NCBI RefSeq assembly: GCF_021277265.1 | Contig: NZ_JAJSOH010000028.1 | Span: 1 to 64,000, forward strand | DNA: 64,000 nt | From: Kineosporia rhizophila | Lineage (GTDB): Bacteria > Actinomycetota > Actinomycetes > Actinomycetales > Kineosporiaceae | Reading direction: 5' to 3' | In this document: in pieces, positions 58,872 through 64,000 of the stretch | Position numbering within the stretch: position 1 is the first letter of the stretch | How the letters are laid out: the number at the start of each line of letters is the position of its first letter | Translations under genes and position numbers: made by a program | Notes under the pieces: model-generated | What the model was told of the DNA's origin: nothing | Seen by the model: only the letters and a program-made list of their open reading frames with translations | Database searches by the model: none

Positions 58872-59282
58872 TCAGCGTCCGGTGAGGCGACGGCGCACCG
58901 CGGCCACGTCGTCCAGGAACCACAGCTGCTGCCCGCGGTTGCTCTCGGCCACGAAGTCCCGCAGCGCGGTCCCGGTTGCGGTGTGCGCGCTGATGTCCCC
59001 GACCACGGCCAGGCGCACCCGGTAGTTGGCGAACTTCTGGGTGATCGCGCCGGCCAGGCCGGTGCGCAGGCGCAGGAAGTCCGGTCCGAGCCGCGACAGC
59101 GGGAGGATCACCAGGCCGACGCCCTGCCAGGCGGCCGTGCCGACCAGGTCCAGGGCATCGGCCTCACCGGCGACCACGGGCCCGTGCGGATCGCAGACCA
59201 GCACCTGCACGTCGCCGATGGTCTCCACGACGTCGGCGCCTGGAGCGGAGGGCCGGCCCGCAACGGGCTCACCTGAGGTCAT
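58872..59282 (-). CDS. DUF4180 protein
   Basis: This 136-residue soluble protein fits the DUF4180 family: DALDLVGTAAWQGVGLVILP, LGPDFLRLRTGLAGAITQKF, YRVRLAVVGDISAHTATGTA and LRDFVAESNRGQQLWFLDDV. The family has no established function. The ATG at 59282 lies 136 bases downstream of the azoreductase on the same strand, so the two may share a transcript. Nothing catalytic is obvious. Confidence 0.85.
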   Translation of the reverse strand: MTSGEPVAGRPSAPGADVVETIGDVQVLVCDPHGPVVAGEADALDLVGTAAWQGVGLVILPLSRLGPDFLRLRTGLAGAITQKFANYRVRLAVVGDISAHTATGTALRDFVAESNRGQQLWFLDDVAAVRRRLTGR

Positions 59283-59418
59283 GAGGGGGAGTCTAGGAAG
59301 CCCGGAGCCCTCGGCCCGAGTGGTTTTCCCACACCTGGGGGACGGCTGGGCCGGCGAGGCTGCGACGCTCGCCGGCCCGACCCGTCCTCAATTGGAGCTC
59401 TTCACCGCAGGCGGGTTC

Positions 59419-60051
59419 TCAGGCAGAGGCCAGGTGCTTACCGGCCGCGCTGGCGGCGGCGTGCGCCTCGGCCTTCAGCTGCGCGCCCAGCTCGCTGAAC
59501 TGGTCCAGGGCGGGGTTGACGCCGACCAGGGTGAACTCGCGCTCGACGACGCTGAGCTGGGCGCCCCACACCTCGGCGAGGACACGACGCAGGAACGGGG
59601 TGGAGTGGTCCCAGCCGTGCTTGGGGGTGCCGGGCGAGTAGTTGCCGCCCCGGGTGGTCAGCAGCACCACCGGCTTGCCCTCGAGGATCCGCTCGCTGGG
59701 GTCGCCGCCGGCCTGGACCAGGTCGATCCAGTTCTTCACGTGGTGCGAGACGCCCCAGTTGTACAGGGGGAACGCCAGCACGACGTGGTCGGCGGACTGC
59801 AGTTCGGCGCGCAGGTCCCGGGCCAGGGCCACGGCCGCCTTCTGCTCGTCGGTGCGCTGGTCCTCGGGGGTGTACCCGGCGCCGATCGCGGTGGCCCAGG
59901 CGTCGGCGGGCAGCGGCTCGGAGCCGAGGTGGCGGGTGACGACCTGCTCGGCCGGGCGCTCGGCCTGCCAGGCGGACAGGACCAGGTCGGCCAGTTCACT
60001 GCTGGCGGAGTTGGGGCCGAGGATGCTCGCGTCGATACGCAGCAGGGTCAT
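59419..60051 (-). CDS. azoR: FMN-dependent NADH azoreductase/quinone reductase
   Basis: This 210-residue flavodoxin-fold reductase transfers two electrons from NADH to quinones or azo compounds. The FMN phosphate loop is MTLLRIDASILGPNSASSEL. The FMN/NAD contacts are LAFPLYNWGVSHHVKNWIDL and VVLLTTRGGNYSPGTPKHGW. The ATG at 60051 faces a divergent MarR-family gene across 146 bases containing two TTGAATGTTCAA operators, so MarR control by electrophiles or quinones is likely. This is the same arrangement as known YodB/MhqR-azoreductase pairs. Confidence 0.92.
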   Translation of the reverse strand: MTLLRIDASILGPNSASSELADLVLSAWQAERPAEQVVTRHLGSEPLPADAWATAIGAGYTPEDQRTDEQKAAVALARDLRAELQSADHVVLAFPLYNWGVSHHVKNWIDLVQAGGDPSERILEGKPVVLLTTRGGNYSPGTPKHGWDHSTPFLRRVLAEVWGAQLSVVEREFTLVGVNPALDQFSELGAQLKAEAHAAASAAGKHLASA

Positions 60052-60127
60052 GGTGGGGCTCCCAGAAGGACGGGGATGCCCGGGCAGGGACGCTCTCGGC
60101 CCACGCCCGGAATCAACCGGATCAGCG

Positions 60128-60143
60128 AGTTGAATGTTCAACT
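60128..60143. promoter_or_regulatory. MarR operator copy 1
   Basis: AGTTGAATGTTCAACT has perfect 7-base arms around TG. It lies 77 bases from the azoreductase start and 55 bases from the MarR-family start, within the divergent promoter region. Confidence 0.8.
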
Positions 60144-60166
60144 TCATGATGATGCTGCCAGGCGCG

Positions 60167-60182
60167 AGTTGAATGTTCAATC
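60167..60182. promoter_or_regulatory. MarR operator copy 2
   Basis: A second TTGAATGTTCAA core (60169-60180) lies 39 bases from the first. It sits directly before a -10-like TATCCT (60186-60191) and the MarR GTG at 60198, fitting autorepression of a leaderless transcript. Confidence 0.8.
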
Positions 60183-60197
60183 CACTATCCTGGTGGT

Positions 60198-60815
60198 GTG
60201 AGTGATGACACCCCCTGGCTGTCACCGGCCCAGCTCTACAACTGGGTCCACCTCTCGGCCACGCTCACCGCCCTGCCGGCCGCGATCGAACAGCAGCTCA
60301 AGCAGGACACCGGCCTGAACTTCTACGAGTACTCGGTGCTCGCGGCCCTGTCCGAGGCACCCGGCCGTGCCATGCAGATGTCCACCCTGGCCAGCAGCGC
60401 CCTGGGCTCGGCGTCGCGGCTCTCGCACGCCGTCACCCGGCTCGAGCGCCTCGGCTGGGTCCAGCGGCGCAACTGCCGCACCGGGCCCCGCTCGATCGAG
60501 GCCGTCCTCACCGACGCCGGAGTCGCCAAGATCACCGAGGCCGCACCGGGGCACGTGCGCACGGTCCGCCACCTGGTCGTCGACGCGCTCAGCGACGAGG
60601 AGTTCGACCAGCTCCAGCACGCCCTGCGCAAGATCCTGCAGGCCACCTCACCCGCCACCCTGGAGCAGCTCGACCAGCTCTTCGCCGGCGAGGAGGACCC
60701 CAGCGCCCACGAGGCCTGCCGGGCCCTGGCCGGCCTGAACACCCCCCAGACCAACACCCCCACCCAGCCCGACAGCGACGGGGACGACCACAGCGAGTGC
60801 CTCGAAGCCAGCTGA
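60198..60815 (+). CDS. MarR-family transcriptional regulator
   Basis: This 205-residue winged-helix regulator has dimerisation helices at both ends (LYNWVHLSATLTALPAAIEQ; EEFDQLQHALRKILQA). The DNA-binding domain is FYEYSVLAALSEAPGRAMQM, then SRLSHAVTRLERLGWVQRRN and the wing GPRSIEAVLTDAG. A single Cys in RRNCRTGP of the wing is a possible redox/electrophile sensor, an inference only. A Pro/Thr/Asp-rich tail of about 30 residues extends past the usual end. It is divergent from azoR and likely represses both genes through the twin palindromes. Confidence 0.93.
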   Translation: MSDDTPWLSPAQLYNWVHLSATLTALPAAIEQQLKQDTGLNFYEYSVLAALSEAPGRAMQMSTLASSALGSASRLSHAVTRLERLGWVQRRNCRTGPRSIEAVLTDAGVAKITEAAPGHVRTVRHLVVDALSDEEFDQLQHALRKILQATSPATLEQLDQLFAGEEDPSAHEACRALAGLNTPQTNTPTQPDSDGDDHSECLEAS

Positions 60816-60931
60816 GCCGCACCACGACCCGCGCACGTGCCGGACCCATGTGCTGGACCCATGTGCCGGATCAGGAGGCAATAAGGGCAACCGGGAGCGC
60901 CGACCCCGGTTCGGGCGGTACAAGTTGTGAA

Positions 60932-60976
60932 GGCTGTGGGGCTGATCCGTGTCAGGGACGGATCGGCCCCACAGCC
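60932..60976. terminator. Long bidirectional hairpin between the MarR and MHS genes
   Basis: The 19-base arms GGCTGTGGGGCTGATCCGT (60932-60950) and ACGGATCGGCCCCACAGCC (60958-60976) pair with one G-U position around a 7-base loop. The hairpin covers the stop codon of the transporter gene (60952-60954), so part of it is coding. It is a strong terminator candidate for both convergent genes. Confidence 0.85.
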
Positions 60977-62358
60977 GCGCTCGCCGCCAGACCGCCGTCC
61001 CCACCGTTTCCCCCGTTTCCACTGCGCGACTCGGCATCCAGGTAGGTGGGCGCGCGGTTCTTCAGCACGAACACGTAGACCACCAGTGACACCGCGATGC
61101 ACGCCATGACGTAGAACGCGAACTGCGGCACCCAGTCGTTCTTCTTGGCCGCCTCGTACAGCACCGGCGCCGTACCCCCGAACGCCGAGTTCGCCAGCGC
61201 GTACCCGAACCCCACACCCAGCGCCCGCACATGCGCAGGGAACAGCTCCGCCTTCACCACCGCATTGATCGACGTGTACCCGGTGAGAATCACGTACCCC
61301 ACCACCAGCATCACCCACGACAGCAGGGGAGAGGACACCTCACCCAGCACCCGCACCACCAGCCACGTCCACGCCAGGCCCCCGACACCGAAGAAGACCA
61401 GCAGCGGCTTGCGGCCCACATGATCACTGATCAGCCCACCCACCGGCTGCAACAGCATCAGCACCGCCAACGACGTGAAGTTGATCCACGTCGCCGTCAT
61501 CCCCTGCCCCTCGTACGCCGCCTTCACCGTCGAGGGCCCGTTCACGCTGTACGTGTAGAACGCCACCGTCCCGCCCAGCGTGACCAGGAAACACACCAGC
61601 AACTGCCGCGGGTACGCCGTGAGCAACTCCACCAGCGACCCCGAACGCCGCCGCGAAGCATCCACCGGCGACAACGACTCGTCCATCTGCCGGCGCAGGT
61701 ACAACACCACCAGCGCCCCCGCCGCACCGATCCCGAACGCGATCCGCCACCCGAACGACGCGATCTGCTCCTCCGAGAGCACCACCTGCAGAACCAGCAA
61801 CACCGACTGCGCCAGCAGATGCCCACCCACCAGCGTCAGATACTGAAAACTCGAGAAGAACCCCCGCCGCTCGCGGGTAGCCGCCTCGGACATGTACGTG
61901 GCCGACGTGCCGTACTCGCCGCCGGTCGCGAAACCCTGCAGCAGCCGGCACAGCACCAGCACCACGACCGCCGCGGCCCCGATCTGCTCCCGCCCCGGGG
62001 TGACGGCGATGACCAGCGAGGCCGCCGCCATCAGACTCACACTGAACACCAGCGCCGGGCGACGCCCGTGCCGGTCGGCGTACCGGCCGAAGAACAACGA
62101 GCCGATCGGCCGCATCAGGAACGTCACCGCGAAGATCGCCATCGTGTAGATACCGGCGTTCGGCTCGTCACCGGCGAAGAACTTGTCCTCGAAGTACGAC
62201 GCGAACACCGTGTAGACGTACACGTCGTACCACTCGACAAGATTGCCCAGCGACCCCCGGATCGTGTTCAGCACCGCCCGCCGGTGCGTGACCCCCGAGG
62301 TGGGGGACGGCTGCCCCAGATCCCGAGGATCCCCAGCGTCTGCGAACGTACCCGTCAT
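60952..62358 (-). CDS. MFS transporter, metabolite:H+ symporter (MHS) family
   Basis: This 468-residue, 12-helix major facilitator resembles alpha-ketoglutarate/citrate-proline permeases. The family signatures are SLGNLVEWYDVYVYTVFASY in helix 1, MRPIGSLFFGRYADRHGRRP in loop 2-3, and GFATGGEYGTSATYMSEAAT. The second half repeats the GR-rich loop (LISDHVGRKPLLV). It imports an organic acid or betaine-like solute with protons; the exact solute is unknown. The Gly/Asn-rich tail (NGGNGGDGG) is unusual and lies under the terminator hairpin. The ATG at 62358 is divergent from the winged-helix gene. Confidence 0.9.
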   Translation of the reverse strand: MTGTFADAGDPRDLGQPSPTSGVTHRRAVLNTIRGSLGNLVEWYDVYVYTVFASYFEDKFFAGDEPNAGIYTMAIFAVTFLMRPIGSLFFGRYADRHGRRPALVFSVSLMAAASLVIAVTPGREQIGAAAVVVLVLCRLLQGFATGGEYGTSATYMSEAATRERRGFFSSFQYLTLVGGHLLAQSVLLVLQVVLSEEQIASFGWRIAFGIGAAGALVVLYLRRQMDESLSPVDASRRRSGSLVELLTAYPRQLLVCFLVTLGGTVAFYTYSVNGPSTVKAAYEGQGMTATWINFTSLAVLMLLQPVGGLISDHVGRKPLLVFFGVGGLAWTWLVVRVLGEVSSPLLSWVMLVVGYVILTGYTSINAVVKAELFPAHVRALGVGFGYALANSAFGGTAPVLYEAAKKNDWVPQFAFYVMACIAVSLVVYVFVLKNRAPTYLDAESRSGNGGNGGDGGLAASAAVGPIRP

Positions 62359-62542
62359 ACGTCACTCACCCCGTTCCGGCGCCGATGCCGACCCGACAAC
62401 GCTACGTAGACCACAGGTCACCGGAAAACCCTCAGGCCCGAACCTTTACAGAGACTTTGCGCTGCAGGAGCCCACCGGTCCCACACCCCCGACACCGTTG
62501 AGCAACCACGAACGGCCGACCCGGGGGAGAGACCCGAGAACA

Positions 62543-62863
62543 ATGAGACCGCACGACCTCCCCGACATCGGAGTGCACCTGGACCCGGCAACCCGCCTCC
62601 TGCACGGACCGGCCGGCGCCACCACGCTCACCACCAAGCAGTCCGCGCTCCTGAGCGCCCTCCTGGACGCGCACGCGGACACCGTGCCCCGCCAGAACCT
62701 GCTCGAGGCGGTCTGGGACGTCACCTGGGTAGGCGCCCACCGGGCACTCGACGTCCACATCGCCGCCCTGCGCGCCCGGCTCGCCGCGACCGGCGGCCCC
62801 CACGGCCCCCGCATAGAGACCGTCCGCGGCCTCGGGTACCGCCTCGTCCCACCCGGCCCCTGA
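62543..62863 (+). CDS. Stand-alone OmpR/PhoB-type winged-helix protein
   Basis: This 106-residue protein consists only of a Trans_reg_C-type DNA-binding domain: GVHLDPATRLLHGPAGATTL, LTTKQSALLSALLDAHADTV, RQNLLEAVWDVTWVGAHRAL, DVHIAALRARLAAT and IETVRGLGYRLVPP. No receiver domain precedes it; the frame is open to 62243, but that part overlaps the MFS gene and has no receiver motifs. I choose the ATG at 62543 with GGGGGAGA upstream. It may regulate the divergent transporter or be what is left of a larger regulator. Confidence 0.82.
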   Translation: MRPHDLPDIGVHLDPATRLLHGPAGATTLTTKQSALLSALLDAHADTVPRQNLLEAVWDVTWVGAHRALDVHIAALRARLAATGGPHGPRIETVRGLGYRLVPPGP

Positions 62864-62952
62864 ATTATGAACCGGCAGGTGAGACAGACCGGTCAACGTC
62901 CAGATGATGACCGGTTGATCACCACTTCATCACCACCTGCAACTATGACCCC

Positions 62953-63489
62953 GTGGAGACAGCGCGCGACGCTTACCTGCGGATGCTCGGCGACGAGCTG
63001 ACCCCCCGCCTCAAAGAACTGGGCTTCATCGCTCCCACCCTCGACCCGCGCACCCCCAGCCCACGCCCCGCGTTCCAGATCATCGGCCAGGACCCCGGCC
63101 CCACCACCACCGACCCCGCCGACCTCACGGACTTCCGCCTACCGGTACCCGGCCACCACGTCCTGCTGGGCCTGCACGAGTACTGGGCCAACAACAGCGC
63201 CAGCTTCCAGTTCACCGTCAACATCCTGGCCACCTCCCACACCGCCTGGGCGACCTTCCGCGCCGGCAGCACCAACTTCAACGGCAACCCCTGGCCCAGC
63301 GAACCCACCACCAGCACCCACTACGGCCCCGGCGGCCCACCGATCGCACGACTCGGCCAGCTGATGGGCCTCGCCGACAAGTGGTGGTACATCTCCCCAC
63401 GCCGGCCCACCGAACCCGTCGCCGAAGAAATCGCCACCGCCGTCCAGCACCACGCCCTACCCGCCATCAACGAACTCACCCACCCCTGA
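62953..63489 (+). CDS. Hypothetical protein (DUF4304-like)
   Basis: This 178-residue soluble protein has an N-terminus (RDAYLRMLGDELTPRLKELG, then F) and middle (NNSASFQFTVNILATSHTAW) that resemble DUF4304 proteins, of unknown function. WW in ADKWWYISP and the late helix VAEEIATAVQHHALPAINEL also fit. The start is GTG at 62953. It lies between the winged-helix gene and the recombinase at the right edge, a region that may be mobile. Confidence 0.6.
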   Translation: METARDAYLRMLGDELTPRLKELGFIAPTLDPRTPSPRPAFQIIGQDPGPTTTDPADLTDFRLPVPGHHVLLGLHEYWANNSASFQFTVNILATSHTAWATFRAGSTNFNGNPWPSEPTTSTHYGPGGPPIARLGQLMGLADKWWYISPRRPTEPVAEEIATAVQHHALPAINELTHP

Positions 63490-63508
63490 CAGCACCGCCC
63501 TCAGCGCG

Positions 63509-64000
63509 TCACCCCAGTAAGAACGCGTCCTCCACCGCCGTCGCCACACTCGCCAACCGCGACAACGTCCCCGCCCCCCGGTCATACGCCTTCGTGTTGT
63601 TCAGACTCGCGTGCCCCAGCCCGTCCTGCAGCCGATCGATCTGCGCCCCCGCCTGATCCAGATAGATCGTCGCGTGCGACGCCCGCAACACATGCGGCGT
63701 CACATCCAGCCCCACCCGAGCCCGCCGCGACACCCGCACCGTCAGGTTGTACAGATCCCAGTACGACAACCGCCCACCCACCGCATTCACCAGCAACGGC
63801 CCCGCCGCGCGCTCGCCGATGTACTCCGACACCAGGTGCCCGGTACCGGGGGAGAGCGGCAGCTCCTGACGCTTGCCACCCTTGTGCGTGACCGTCAGCG
63901 TCACGTGCCCGAAGTGCTGACGCACGTCTTCCACATCCAGGCTCACCAGCTCGGTCGCCCGAAGCCCCCGGCCCAGCAGGATCCGCATCGCCACGTACGC
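63509..64000 (-). CDS. Tyrosine recombinase, catalytic domain; 5' end outside window
   Basis: At least 163 residues of the C-terminal catalytic domain are visible, and the frame is still open at the right edge. The residues are Arg in LGRGLRATELVSLDVEDV, Lys in VTHKGGKRQELPLS, H-x-x-R in HVLRASHATIYLDQAG, His in DGLGHASLNNTKAYD and the nucleophile Tyr in KAYDRGAG. All five are present, so the enzyme looks functional. It differs clearly from the recombinase at 57588. XerC/D-like or phage integrase-like cannot be decided without the N-terminal domain. Confidence 0.85.
   Translation of the reverse strand, partial: AYVAMRILLGRGLRATELVSLDVEDVRQHFGHVTLTVTHKGGKRQELPLSPGTGHLVSEYIGERAAGPLLVNAVGGRLSYWDLYNLTVRVSRRARVGLDVTPHVLRASHATIYLDQAGAQIDRLQDGLGHASLNNTKAYDRGAGTLSRLASVATAVEDAFLLG

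Overview
The window is high-GC (about 70%) DNA from a free-living actinomycete-type bacterium. GTG starts, weak or absent ribosome sites, 4-base start/stop overlaps, an IdeR/DtxR-type iron box, a class E-type (LAXTG) sortase signal, and DUF3152, DUF4180 and DUF2637-like proteins all point there. I cannot name the genus from sequence alone. No rRNA, tRNA or CRISPR array was seen.

Layout. 0-2.8 kb: hexuronate catabolism (altronate dehydratase cut by the left edge, then a fructuronate reductase-type enzyme). 2.9-6.6 kb: a four-gene cassette (GT4 glycosyltransferase, methyltransferase, alpha/alpha-toroid 'prenyltransferase-like' protein, convergent second methyltransferase) with no obvious known product. 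6.7-10.9 kb: aminopeptidase N and a secreted alpha-amylase. 11-19.9 kb: a giant cell-wall-anchored protein with 27 IPT/TIG repeats. 19.9-23.1 kb: a NarL-type two-component system and a membrane protein that share a promoter-proximal palindrome. 23.2-30.8 kb: four paralogous membrane diguanylate cyclases interrupted by an opposing Tat-exported flavin oxidase. 30.9-33.8 kb: acetyltransferase, quinone-oxidoreductase-like enzyme and epimerase. 33.9-37.9 kb: a siderophore-iron ABC importer behind an IdeR-type box. 38-41.6 kb: MerR regulator, VOC protein, membrane protein, methyltransferase and phosphotransferase.

41.6-50 kb looks accessory: a coiled-coil protein with a zinc-ribbon-like N-terminus, an Stf0-type sulfotransferase, a DUF2637-like membrane protein, and a surface operon (LamG protein plus TasA/camelysin-like protein) lying between paralogs of an unknown helical family, one of which survives only as an internally deleted remnant. 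50-57.5 kb carries small metabolic and detoxification genes (GNAT, rifampin-monooxygenase-like flavoprotein, Nudix, hydrolases, DUF3152) and two decayed genes: a haloalkane-dehalogenase-like gene frameshifted by a 19-bp tandem duplication and a glycosyltransferase tail. 57.6-64 kb has two tyrosine recombinases, one cut by the right edge. Between them lie DUF4180, a MarR/azoreductase pair with twin operators, an MHS-type transporter and a lone OmpR-type winged-helix protein.

Recurring themes are short tandem repeats both inside and between genes, and two short dispersed motifs (CCGTCCTCARTT and TGATAACAGGC), found fused at 33.82 kb.
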